In this document: one piece after another, positions 36,380 to 45,343 of the stretch | How positions within the stretch are numbered: the first letter of the stretch is position 1 | Layout of the letters: each line of letters opens with the position of its first letter | Assembly: GCF_900129655.1 (NCBI RefSeq) | Contig: NZ_FQWK01000002.1 | Span: 124,001 to 188,000 of the forward strand | Direction: 5' to 3' | DNA: 64,000 bases | Source: Bacteroides clarus YIT 12056 | GTDB taxonomy: Bacteria; Bacteroidota; Bacteroidia; Bacteroidales; Bacteroidaceae | Translations under genes and position numbers: made by a program | The notes under the pieces: generated by a model | Seen by the model: only the letters and a program-made list of their open reading frames with translations | Database searches by the model: none | What the model was told of the DNA's origin: nothing

Positions 36380-36426
36380 GATTTACAGACAAAGAGATTT
36401 TTTTACTTAATAAATTCAATTTAGTT

Positions 36427-39400
36427 ATGACTAAACAGAAGAAATTCATTACTTGTGATGGTAATCAGGCTGCAGCGCATATCTCGTATATGTTCTCAGA
36501 AGTAGCCGCCATCTATCCTATCACTCCCTCTTCTACGATGGCTGAATACGTAGACGAATGGGCTGCCGCAGGTCGCAAAAATATCTTCGGCGAAACAGTA
36601 TTGGTACAGGAAATGCAATCCGAAGGTGGTGCTGCCGGTGCCGTTCACGGTTCTTTGCAGGCAGGTGCGCTGACTACCACGTACACCGCTTCACAAGGTT
36701 TGTTGCTGATGATACCGAATATGTACAAGATTGCCGGTGAATTCCTGCCTTGCGTATTCCACGTATCCGCACGTACTTTGGCAAGCCACGCACTGTGTAT
36801 CTTCGGTGACCACCAGGACGTAATGTCTGCACGTCAGACAGGTTTCGCCATGTTGGCCGAAGGTTCTGTACAGGAAGTTATGGACTTGGCAGGTGTTGCC
36901 CACCTGGCTACCATCAAGTCTCGCGTTCCGTTCATGAACTTCTTCGACGGTTTCCGTACTTCTCACGAAATCCAGAAGATCGAAATGTTGGAAAACGACG
37001 ACCTCGCTCCGCTTATCGATCAGGAAGCCTTGGCTGAATTCCGTGCACGCGCACTGAACCCGATGAACCCGGTTGCCCGCGGTATGGCCGAAAACCCCGA
37101 CCACTTCTTCCAACACCGTGAATCCTGCAACAACTACTACGAGGCTGTTCCCGCTATCGTTGAGGAATACATGAACGAGATTTCCAAAATCACAGGCCGC
37201 AAGTACGGTTTGTTCGATTACTACGGCGCAGAAGATGCCGAACGCGTAATCATCGCTATGGGTTCTGTAACGGAAGCTGCCCGCGAAGCTATCGACTACC
37301 TCGTTGCCAATGGCGAAAAGGTTGGTTTGGTTGCCGTTCACTTGTATCGTCCGTTCTCTGCCAAGCACTTCCTTGCCGCCGTTCCCAAAACTGCCAAGAA
37401 GATTGCCGTACTCGACCGTACGAAAGAACCGGGCGCTAACGGCGAACCGTTGTATCTCGATGTAAAAGACTGCTTCTACGGTGCGGAAAACGCTCCGGTT
37501 ATCGTAGGCGGCCGTTACGGTTTGGGTTCTAAGGACACTACTCCTGCACAAATCATCGCGGTTTACAAGAACCTGGCCATGCCGATGCCGAAGAACCACT
37601 TCACTATCGGTATTGTGGACGACGTTACTTTCACTTCTCTTCCTCAGGAAGAAGAAATCGCATTGGGCGGCGAAGGTATGTTCGAAGCTAAGTTCTACGG
37701 TTTGGGTGCTGACGGTACAGTAGGCGCCAACAAGAACTCCGTAAAGATTATCGGTGACAACACCGACAAGCACTGCCAGGCTTACTTCTCTTACGACTCC
37801 AAGAAATCAGGCGGTTTCACTTGTTCTCACCTGCGTTTCGGCGATACTCCGATCCGCTCCACATATTTGGTAAATACTCCGAACTTTGTGGCTTGCCACG
37901 TTCAGGCTTACCTGCACATGTACGATGTAACCCGTGGTCTGCGCAAGAACGGCTCATTCTTGCTGAATACCATCTGGGAAGGTGAAGAGTTGGCTAAGAA
38001 CCTGCCCAACAAGGTGAAGAAATACTTCGCGCAGAACAATATCTCTGTTTACTATATCAACGCAACTCAGATTGCACAGGAAATCGGTTTGGGCAACCGT
38101 ACCAATACCATTCTCCAGTCCGCATTCTTCCGTATCACAGGTGTAATTCCCGTAGAACAGGCTGTTGAGCAGATGAAGAAATTCATCGTTAAGTCTTACG
38201 GCAAGAAGGGTGAAGACGTAGTGAACAAGAACTACGCTGCCGTTGACCGTGGTGGCGAATACAAGCAGCTCGCCGTTGACCCGGCTTGGGCTAACCTCGC
38301 TGACGACGCCAAAGCAGAAAACAACGACCCTGCATTCATCAACGAAGTGGTTCGTCCTATCAACGCACAGGACGGCGACTTGCTGAAAGTATCTGCGTTC
38401 AAGGGTATCGAAGACGGTACTTGGGAACAAGGTACGGCTAAGTACGAAAAACGCGGTGTGGCAGCTTTCGTTCCTGAATGGAATCCTGAAAACTGTATCC
38501 AGTGTAACAAGTGTGCTTACGTTTGTCCTCACGCTTCTATCCGTCCGTTCGTTCTCGACGCTGAAGAGCAGAAGGGCGCTGAATTCGCCCAGCTGAAAGC
38601 TGTCGGCAAGGTATTCGACGGTATGACATTCCGTATCCAGGTTGACGTTCTCGACTGTCTGGGCTGCGGTAACTGTGCCGATGTTTGTCCGGGCAACCCG
38701 AAGAAGGGTGGCAAGGCTCTTACCATGAAGCATCTTGAAAGCCAACTGGCAGAAGCTGCCAACTGGACTTACTGCGCAGAAAACGTGAAGAGCAAACAAC
38801 ACCTGGTTGACATCAAGGCTAACGTTAAGAACTCTCAGTTCGCAACTCCGTTGTTCGAGTTCTCCGGCGCTTGCTCCGGTTGTGGTGAAACTCCGTATGT
38901 GAAACTGATTTCTCAGTTGTTCGGTGACCGTGAAATGGTTGCTAACGCTACCGGATGTTCTTCCATCTACTCAGGTTCTGTTCCTTCCACTCCTTATACC
39001 AAGAACGAAAAGGGTCATGGTCCCGCTTGGGCTAACTCACTGTTCGAAGACTTCTGCGAATTCGGTCTGGGTATGGAGCTCGCTAACGAAAAGATGCGTG
39101 CACGTATCGTGAAGGCTATGGAAGAAGCTATCGCGGCAGAAGGTACTCCGGCTGAATACAAAGAAGTATTCCAGGCTTGGATTGAGAACATGTACGATGC
39201 GGACAAGACTAAGGAATTGGCTGAAAAGATCATTCCTATGGTAGAAGCTGCCAAAGACAAATGCGACAACTGCAAGACTATCGCAGGTCTGTCTCAATAT
39301 CTGGTTAAACGCAGCCAGTGGATCATCGGTGGTGACGGTGCTTCTTACGATATCGGTTACGGCGGTCTCGACCATGTAATCGCAAGCGGTAAGGACGTTA

Positions 39401-39984
39401 ACATCCTCGTTCTGGATACTGAGGTTTATTCCAATACCGGCGGTCAGTCTTCTAAAGCTACTCCGGTAGGCGCTATCGCTAAGTTTGCCGCTGCAGGTAA
39501 GCGCGTGCGCAAGAAAGACCTCGGTCTGATGGCTACCACTTACGGTTATGTATATGTTGCTCAAATCGCTATGGGCGCCGACCAGGCTCAGACTTTGAAG
39601 GCTATCCGCGAAGCAGAAGCATATCCCGGTCCGTCACTCATCATCGCTTACGCTCCGTGTATCAACCACGGTTTGAAGGCAGGTATGGGTAAGAGCCAGG
39701 CTGAAGAAGAAAAAGCCGTTAAGTGCGGTTACTGGCACTTGTGGCGTTATAACCCGGCTCTGGAAGCTGAAGGTAAGAATCCGTTCACGCTGGATAGCAA
39801 AGAACCGGATTGGACAGGCTTCCAAGACTTCTTGAAGGGTGAAGTTCGTTACGCATCCGTAATGAAACAATATCCGCAGGAAGCCGACGAGCTGTTCAAA
39901 GCTGCTGAAGAAAACGCTAAATGGCGTTACAACAGCTACAAGCGTCTTTCTAAAGAAAACTGGGGCGCTGAAGTTGCCGAATAA
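36427..39984 (+). CDS. nifJ: Pyruvate:ferredoxin (flavodoxin) oxidoreductase
   Basis: An 1185-residue single-chain PFOR that splits pyruvate with CoA into acetyl-CoA, CO2 and reduced ferredoxin, the main pyruvate route of fermenting Bacteroides and the enzyme that activates metronidazole. Domains in order: pyrimidine-binding N-domain (PITPSSTMAEYVDEWAAAGR), CoA-side domain II, gamma domain, two 4Fe-4S motifs (CIQCNKCAYVCPH and CLGCGNCADVCPG), and the TPP domain with a further Cys ligand pair (CSGCGE) and GDGASYDIGYGGLDHVIASG. The length and all clusters are normal. Codon choice is visibly more uniform (GCT, GTT, GGT rich) than in neighbours, as expected for an abundant protein. A strong terminator follows. 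Confidence 0.97.
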   Translation: MTKQKKFITCDGNQAAAHISYMFSEVAAIYPITPSSTMAEYVDEWAAAGRKNIFGETVLVQEMQSEGGAAGAVHGSLQAGALTTTYTASQGLLLMIPNMYKIAGEFLPCVFHVSARTLASHALCIFGDHQDVMSARQTGFAMLAEGSVQEVMDLAGVAHLATIKSRVPFMNFFDGFRTSHEIQKIEMLENDDLAPLIDQEALAEFRARALNPMNPVARGMAENPDHFFQHRESCNNYYEAVPAIVEEYMNEISKITGRKYGLFDYYGAEDAERVIIAMGSVTEAAREAIDYLVANGEKVGLVAVHLYRPFSAKHFLAAVPKTAKKIAVLDRTKEPGANGEPLYLDVKDCFYGAENAPVIVGGRYGLGSKDTTPAQIIAVYKNLAMPMPKNHFTIGIVDDVTFTSLPQEEEIALGGEGMFEAKFYGLGADGTVGANKNSVKIIGDNTDKHCQAYFSYDSKKSGGFTCSHLRFGDTPIRSTYLVNTPNFVACHVQAYLHMYDVTRGLRKNGSFLLNTIWEGEELAKNLPNKVKKYFAQNNISVYYINATQIAQEIGLGNRTNTILQSAFFRITGVIPVEQAVEQMKKFIVKSYGKKGEDVVNKNYAAVDRGGEYKQLAVDPAWANLADDAKAENNDPAFINEVVRPINAQDGDLLKVSAFKGIEDGTWEQGTAKYEKRGVAAFVPEWNPENCIQCNKCAYVCPHASIRPFVLDAEEQKGAEFAQLKAVGKVFDGMTFRIQVDVLDCLGCGNCADVCPGNPKKGGKALTMKHLESQLAEAANWTYCAENVKSKQHLVDIKANVKNSQFATPLFEFSGACSGCGETPYVKLISQLFGDREMVANATGCSSIYSGSVPSTPYTKNEKGHGPAWANSLFEDFCEFGLGMELANEKMRARIVKAMEEAIAAEGTPAEYKEVFQAWIENMYDADKTKELAEKIIPMVEAAKDKCDNCKTIAGLSQYLVKRSQWIIGGDGASYDIGYGGLDHVIASGKDVNILVLDTEVYSNTGGQSSKATPVGAIAKFAAAGKRVRKKDLGLMATTYGYVYVAQIAMGADQAQTLKAIREAEAYPGPSLIIAYAPCINHGLKAGMGKSQAEEEKAVKCGYWHLWRYNPALEAEGKNPFTLDSKEPDWTGFQDFLKGEVRYASVMKQYPQEADELFKAAEENAKWRYNSYKRLSKENWGAEVAE

Positions 39985-40010
39985 TTTCAGATACTGAAAT
40001 AATACACTAA

Positions 40011-40051
40011 AATAGAGACTGCTCCGTGAACCGGACGCAGTCTCTATTTGT
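40011..40051 (+). terminator. nifJ terminator
   Basis: A 12-bp perfect inverted repeat, AATAGAGACTGC (40011-40022) with 40037-40048, with a TCCG/CGGA extension inside, ends in TATTTGTTT. Confidence 0.88.
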
Positions 40052-40072
40052 TTACAAAAGAAAGAAAATAGT

Positions 40073-40264
40073 ATGATCGGATTTATTATTTGGATAATCG
40101 GCGTCATCCTGACAATCAGGGCGGCAATGGAAATATGGCGATGGAGAGGCATCGCTACCGAAAAGAGGTTGGTAGCAATCATCCTCGTGATACTGACCAG
40201 CTGGATCGGCTTGGCCGTATATTACTTCTGGGGCAGGGATAATTTGCCGCAAATGCTGAAATGA
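40073..40264 (+). CDS. Small two-helix membrane protein (phospholipase D-nuclease N-terminal-like)
   Basis: A 63-residue protein with two hydrophobic helices (MIGFIIWIIGVILTI and LVAIILVILTSWIGLAVYYF) joined by a basic loop, and a Trp-Gly end (YYFWGRDN). The second helix resembles the short PLDc_N domain (LTSWIGLAVYYF). It lies between the nifJ terminator and the convergent hybrid sensor gene. It is probably expressed; the function is unknown. Confidence 0.72.
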   Translation: MIGFIIWIIGVILTIRAAMEIWRWRGIATEKRLVAIILVILTSWIGLAVYYFWGRDNLPQMLK

Positions 40265-40307
40265 AAGACAATACGATAACTGAAATTCGTTTTGCCGGCG
40301 GGCTATG

Positions 40308-43046
40308 TCATCCTTTGCGTTTTAGGAAATCGGTAGGGCTTTCACCGAACTGTTCCTTATAGCATTTCGTAAAATAAGACGGTGATGAGAAGCCTACTTC
40401 ATAAGCAACCTCGGCGATAGTCATATCGGAAGCGGCAAGCAAAGAAGCGGCTTTCTTCAAGCGCATCTGGCGCAACAGTTCATTGGGAGAATAGTTGGTA
40501 AGCGACTTTAGTTTGCGGTAAAGCTGTACGCGGCTCATTCCCATATCACGTCCCAAATCTTCAACATTCAGTTCCGGGTCTTTCATCTTCTCGCCCACCA
40601 AAACCTTGAAACGGGTAACAAAATCTTTATCAAGCTCGCTGATAGATTCTTTCTCTATCGACCGGCTGTCACCGAAGAATTGTTTCAACTGTCTGTGGTT
40701 CGTAATAAGATTCCTGATGCGCGAGAGCAGCAGTTGCGAGTTGAAAGGCTTGGATATATAAGAATCCGCACCGCCTTCATAACCCTGTATACGCTGTTCG
40801 TCGAGCGAACAGGCAGTCAGCAGGATAACCGGGATATGACAAGTCTGCAATTCCCCTTTCAGACGACGGCAACATTCCAGACCGTCCATACCGGGCATCA
40901 TGACATCAGATATAATCACATCGGGCACATATTTCATGGCAAGACGGATGCCTGCCGCGCCGTCCGCCGCATCCAGTACGCGATATTCCTTGGAAAGCAA
41001 AGCCTTGACATAATGGCGTATATCGGCATTATCATCAATGACAAGCACCGTCGGACAATCATCCTCCGTCATCCCCTCTTCTGTCGGAATATCCGCATCT
41101 ACCAATGTGGACGCAATATCTTTCTCATCGGCAGGCAAGGTCGGTACGGCGGGATGATACTGCGACACATCCCGTTTCGGGAGAGTGACGGTGAAAGTAG
41201 TTCCTTTCTCATTGCTGTGCGCCATGATATTACCGCCATGCATTTCCACAAAAGCACGCACCAAGGCGAGACCGATACCCGTACCGGCCTGATGGCCGCC
41301 TACCTGATAGAAACGTTCAAAAATAGCCTCGACATCAGTGGTGGAAATATAGCTGCCCGAATTGAATACCGACAACCGGAAGTGACGGTCTTCCGCTTCG
41401 AGGCGTACCACAATCTTTCCATTCTCCTGTGTGTACTTCACCGCATTGGAAAGAAGATTGAAATAAATGCGTTCCATTTTCTCGGCATCCGCCAGCATCC
41501 GATAGTCTACACCGGGAGCAGGTTCAAAGCTGAAAGCGATATGCTTTTTAAGCAGAGCCACACGGAACGAATCATTCCACCCCTCAAAGCTGTTCAGTAA
41601 ATCAAAGGGTTCGAGATGCAGTTCCATACGCCCGTTCTCGACTTTGCGGAAATCAAGAATCTGATTGACAAGGCGCAAAAGAATATGTACATTCTTCTTC
41701 ATCAGCTCCAACAGTTGGTGCGATTGTTCACTGATAGAGCGGTCGGCAAGAAGTTGGTCTACGGGGTCTGCAATCAGGGTCAACGGCGTACGGAAATCGT
41801 GGGAAACGTTGGTGAAGAATACCAGTTTGGCATGCGTGGCGGCCTCCAGTTCACGAGAGAGCCGTTCCAACTGGTCTTTCTGCTGTTCCAGCTGGTCTCT
41901 TTGTTGTTCCAGTTGTTCCTTCCGAAGGGAAAGCTCACGGTTCAGCCTATTCTTTGTACGCAAGGAAAGATAAACGGCAACCAGTAACCCCACGACCAAC
42001 AGAAGCACCAGCAGGCTGCCATACAAAACGACTTGCTGCGTGGCATAGCGTGTCAGATACTGATTGATTTTTCCATTCAAGGTTTCAATCTTCTCATCGA
42101 GTGAACTGATATGGGCAGTCTGCATCTTCATGATAAGCGCATTATCACGGTCTACCACCGAAGTATTCAGAATCGTTTTGCGGGGGAAGTCCCGTTTATT
42201 CAGAATATCCATCGCGATCTGCATGACACGGTCACCGCCTGTGGGATAGATAAATGTGGCATCCAATTCGCCCGAAAGTACCTGTTCCACCCCGTAGCCC
42301 TCACCGGGAATGGCATCCGTACCGACAAAACGCATCTCCTTTTCCCTTTTCCGGCGCATGGCGGCCGCATATGCTCCGGCAGCCATACGGTCGTTTTGGG
42401 CATAGACGACATCTATTTCCGGAAAACGGTCGAGCAAAGTATCCATTCTCTCTTCTGCCCGCGAACGCAACCAAGCACCGTCTTCTTTTGCCAGCAGCCG
42501 AATGTCCGGACAAGCGGATATGACACTCATAAATCCTTCATGCCGGTCTATGGCAGGAGTAGAACCCGCCAATCCCGCAATCTCCACTACCGTACCTTTT
42601 CCATGAAGCATATTGGACACATATTTACCTATCGCCTTGCCTATTTCGAAATTGTCGGCTCCGACATAAGCGGTATACTTTTCGGAAAGGATTCTGCGGT
42701 CTACCACAATAACAGGGATACCCCGGTCGTAGGCTTCTTCTACAACCGGGGTTATGGGTTCGGCTTCATTGGGAGCGACTATCAATAAGTCCACTCCCGC
42801 CTCTATAAAGTGTCTGATATCCTCTGCCTGCCTGGCATTATCATCTTTCACTGTACGTATCTCCACTTCTACGCCATCGTAGAAAAGAGCTTCACGCAAC
42901 ATTTCATTATTCATCTGGTGGCGCCACTCGTCATCGCTGCATTGCGATACTCCGATATGGAAACGTACCTCATGCCGGGAACAGGAAGTCACTATGCCGC
43001 CACATACCAACAGAACAAACTGTAACAGGTAAATATATCGTCTCAT
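40308..43046 (-). CDS. Fructose-type hybrid two-component sensor with periplasmic binding domain
   Basis: A 912-residue hybrid regulator. The N-terminus is a lipoprotein-like signal ending TSCSRHEV, followed by a type I periplasmic sugar-binding domain (about 28-310), then a transmembrane helix near 345. A coiled coil with repeated EQLEQQRDQLEQQ follows. The kinase has VSHDFRTPLTLI (His416), an ATPase domain, a receiver with Asp714 in IISDVMMPGMDG, and an AraC HTH. This architecture and the fructan neighbourhood fit the BT1754 type of B. thetaiotaomicron, which binds fructose and activates the levan locus. It is the last gene of the minus arm and has its own -7 box (TATCTTTG, 43088-43081). 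Confidence 0.94.
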   Translation of the reverse strand: MRRYIYLLQFVLLVCGGIVTSCSRHEVRFHIGVSQCSDDEWRHQMNNEMLREALFYDGVEVEIRTVKDDNARQAEDIRHFIEAGVDLLIVAPNEAEPITPVVEEAYDRGIPVIVVDRRILSEKYTAYVGADNFEIGKAIGKYVSNMLHGKGTVVEIAGLAGSTPAIDRHEGFMSVISACPDIRLLAKEDGAWLRSRAEERMDTLLDRFPEIDVVYAQNDRMAAGAYAAAMRRKREKEMRFVGTDAIPGEGYGVEQVLSGELDATFIYPTGGDRVMQIAMDILNKRDFPRKTILNTSVVDRDNALIMKMQTAHISSLDEKIETLNGKINQYLTRYATQQVVLYGSLLVLLLVVGLLVAVYLSLRTKNRLNRELSLRKEQLEQQRDQLEQQKDQLERLSRELEAATHAKLVFFTNVSHDFRTPLTLIADPVDQLLADRSISEQSHQLLELMKKNVHILLRLVNQILDFRKVENGRMELHLEPFDLLNSFEGWNDSFRVALLKKHIAFSFEPAPGVDYRMLADAEKMERIYFNLLSNAVKYTQENGKIVVRLEAEDRHFRLSVFNSGSYISTTDVEAIFERFYQVGGHQAGTGIGLALVRAFVEMHGGNIMAHSNEKGTTFTVTLPKRDVSQYHPAVPTLPADEKDIASTLVDADIPTEEGMTEDDCPTVLVIDDNADIRHYVKALLSKEYRVLDAADGAAGIRLAMKYVPDVIISDVMMPGMDGLECCRRLKGELQTCHIPVILLTACSLDEQRIQGYEGGADSYISKPFNSQLLLSRIRNLITNHRQLKQFFGDSRSIEKESISELDKDFVTRFKVLVGEKMKDPELNVEDLGRDMGMSRVQLYRKLKSLTNYSPNELLRQMRLKKAASLLAASDMTIAEVAYEVGFSSPSYFTKCYKEQFGESPTDFLKRKG

Positions 43047-43080
43047 CTTCTTTCGCTGAGTTTAAGTGATTGCAGATGAG

Positions 43081-43088
43081 CAAAGATA
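43081..43088 (-). promoter_or_regulatory. Candidate -7 box of the hybrid sensor gene
   Basis: TATCTTTG on the minus strand lies 34 nt upstream of the sensor ATG; a clear -33 box was not seen in the preceding gene end. It would give a leader of about 30 nt. Confidence 0.5.
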
Positions 43089-43097
43089 ACAAAAAAA

Positions 43098-43982
43098 TCA
43101 GATTCTGTCTTTCAATACCTGCGGCAATTCCGGCATCGCCCCACTCTGCGTACATACATAAGCTGAAACTTCCACTGCCAGTTTATGAGCTTCCTGCACC
43201 GGTTTACCGCTAAGAACAGCCGATGTAAAAGCAGCGGTAAATGAGTCGCCTGCGCCTACCGTATCGGCAACGGGCACTCTCGGGGTCTCCTGGAACGATA
43301 CAACTCCCGGAGTAAATACATAGCTGCCGTTTGTACCGCAAGTGAGGATAAGCATTTTCAGATTGTATTTAGCAAGAAGAATCCAGCACTTGTCCTGCAA
43401 GTCGATACCCGGATAACCGAATATACGGCTGATTGTCACCAACTCCTCATCATTGATTTTTAAGACATTGCAACGACGCATAGAGTCACATAGTATCTCT
43501 TTGGTATAAAAGCCCTGACGCAGGTTAATGTCGAATATCTTCAATTGTTCCTCACAGTCCGGCATGGTATCGAGAAAACGGTTTATCGTAATGCGGCTGA
43601 CCTCATTGCGCTGCGCCAAAGAACCGAAGCATACGGCGCGCGTGTTCAGAGCCAGACGTTTCAGCTCATCCGTAAAAGGTATATTGTCCCAAGCCACACC
43701 CTCTTTTATTTCATAACAGGGCACGCCCATCGCATCGAGCGTCACTTGCACCGTGCCCGTAGGATAAGGCACACGTTCAATCTGCGTACGCAGACCTTTC
43801 TGCGCAAACACTTCCAGTATTTCATCACCGTCGGCATCAGCGCCTACCGCACTGACTACGCGGCTGTCAAAGCCGAATTGCGATACATGATAGGCAAAGT
43901 TTGCCGGAGCACCGCCGATTTTCTTTCCTTCGGGCAGGCAATCCCAAAGCGCCTCACCCATTCCTACTACAATCTGATTCAT
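43098..43982 (-). CDS. Fructokinase, PfkB family
   Basis: A 294-residue ribokinase/PfkB-family sugar kinase. The N-terminal GEALWDCLPEGKKIGGAPAN segment is the sugar-binding face and DTVGAGDSF near the C-terminus holds the catalytic Asp and the anion hole. In this locus the substrate is inferred to be fructose, giving fructose 6-phosphate. The 184-nt gap to the upstream MFS gene carries a 22-nt modular array with competing hairpins, so expression may be set apart from that of the transporter. The gene is followed by the hybrid sensor after 51 nt. Confidence 0.93.
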   Translation of the reverse strand: MNQIVVGMGEALWDCLPEGKKIGGAPANFAYHVSQFGFDSRVVSAVGADADGDEILEVFAQKGLRTQIERVPYPTGTVQVTLDAMGVPCYEIKEGVAWDNIPFTDELKRLALNTRAVCFGSLAQRNEVSRITINRFLDTMPDCEEQLKIFDINLRQGFYTKEILCDSMRRCNVLKINDEELVTISRIFGYPGIDLQDKCWILLAKYNLKMLILTCGTNGSYVFTPGVVSFQETPRVPVADTVGAGDSFTAAFTSAVLSGKPVQEAHKLAVEVSAYVCTQSGAMPELPQVLKDRI

Positions 43983-44040
43983 GATATTATTATTTTACAG
44001 TTTTACATATTGTCATCGTTATTGCAAAAGGTAAAGAAAC

Positions 44041-44128
44041 AGGGTCGCATATCGAGCCCTATTCAGTCGTATACACAGATAGGCTCAGTCGTATACTCAG
44101 GGTATCTCTGTATACGACTGAGATACCC
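44041..44128. repeat. Four-unit 22-nt modular array with competing hairpins
   Basis: Units start at 44041, 44063, 44085 and 44107. Units 2 and 3 begin with the identical 12-mer TCAGTCGTATAC; unit 1 has the related GTCGCATAT; unit 4 carries the inverted 12-mer (44110-44121). Two stems are mutually exclusive: 44084-44096 with 44110-44122 (13 bp) and GGGTATCTC 44100-44108 with 44120-44128 (9 bp). Confidence 0.85.
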
Positions 44129-44166
44129 CCCTCTCACAATACCTTGCAGAGTCGCTCGCAAAAGTG

Positions 44167-45330
44167 TCAGCGTTTCATTCTCATCATATAGAAAAACAAG
44201 TACAGTACTCCCACCGTCATCACGGCCACCGCTCCGCTTTGACCGATAGCGTCACTTGCCACACCCATGGCAAGCGGGAATATCGTACCGCCAAACAACC
44301 CCATAATCATCAACCCGCTGACTTCGTTCTTCTTCTGCGGCATCGCCAGCAACGCTTGCGAGAAAATAACAGGGAAAATATTCGAGTTGCCGAAACCAAT
44401 CAGAGCGATACACACATATATCATCGTCATCTCCTGGAAAACGAACAGCCCTATCATCGCCACCAGCATACACAACACACTGATTCCGAAGAAAGTTCGC
44501 GCAGATAACTTCTGCAAAATAAAGGCTCCGAGGAAACAACCTGCCGTACGGAAAATGAAATAAAGACTTGTTGCAAACCCCGCATCGGCAAGCGACATAC
44601 CCAGACGTTCCATCAATATCTTGGGTGCAGTGGTATTCGTACCTACATCGATACCCACATGGCACATAATACCCAGAAAACAAAGCAATATAAACGGTTT
44701 CCCCAGCAAAGCAAGACATTCGCCGAAAGTAGAGGGACGTCCTTCTTCCTTTTCTTCACGAATAGACGTAGTGCCCAGCCATAGGATAGCGACAACCGCT
44801 ATCACCATATAAACGGGAAACAGTACTCTCCAGCCCATACCCAACGAAGGTATAGCCTGCGTAGCCCCCCACATGGCGATATAAGGAGCAAGGAAAGAAG
44901 CGATCGCCTTTACAAACTGTCCGAAAGTCAGCGAACTGGCCAACCGCTCGCCGCTGACAACATTAGAAAGCAGCGGATTGAGCGATGTCTGCATCAACGC
45001 ATTACCGATACCCAGTAACGAGAACGAAATCAGCATCAGCGCATACCCGTCTCCGAAAACCGGCAACAACAGGGATGCAAAAGTTACGACCAAACTGAGA
45101 AGTACCGTTTTCTTGCGTCCGATGCGGTTCATCAACATACCCGTAGGTACGGAGAAGATAAGGAACCAGAAGAACACAAGAGAAGGGAATATATTTGCCT
45201 GGGAATCAGTCAGGTTTAAATCTGCTTTTACATAGTTGGAAGCGATGCCTACAAGGTCTACAAACCCCATGGCGAAGAAGCAAAGCATCATAGGAAGCAG
45301 CTTTGCAAGTGAATTATTATTGTTATTCAT
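44167..45330 (-). CDS. MFS sugar transporter, fructose/fucose permease-like
   Basis: A 387-residue MFS transporter with about 12 helices. MNNNNNSLAKLLPMMLCFFA begins the protein; the MFS A-loop motif is in GMLMNRIGRKKTVLLS. The family is the FHS/FucP type used for fructose uptake in Bacteroides fructan loci. It follows the GH32 gene by 13 nt and precedes fructokinase. Inferred job: moving fructose released in the periplasm across the inner membrane. Confidence 0.88.
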   Translation of the reverse strand: MNNNNNSLAKLLPMMLCFFAMGFVDLVGIASNYVKADLNLTDSQANIFPSLVFFWFLIFSVPTGMLMNRIGRKKTVLLSLVVTFASLLLPVFGDGYALMLISFSLLGIGNALMQTSLNPLLSNVVSGERLASSLTFGQFVKAIASFLAPYIAMWGATQAIPSLGMGWRVLFPVYMVIAVVAILWLGTTSIREEKEEGRPSTFGECLALLGKPFILLCFLGIMCHVGIDVGTNTTAPKILMERLGMSLADAGFATSLYFIFRTAGCFLGAFILQKLSARTFFGISVLCMLVAMIGLFVFQEMTMIYVCIALIGFGNSNIFPVIFSQALLAMPQKKNEVSGLMIMGLFGGTIFPLAMGVASDAIGQSGAVAVMTVGVLYLFFYMMRMKR

Positions 45331-45343
45331 AAGATATCGGAAT

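Noticed and set aside
43983..44040. Separate fructokinase promoter
   Set aside because: TACCTTTTG on the minus strand has one base too many for the -7 box and no -33 box was found, so it was not listed.
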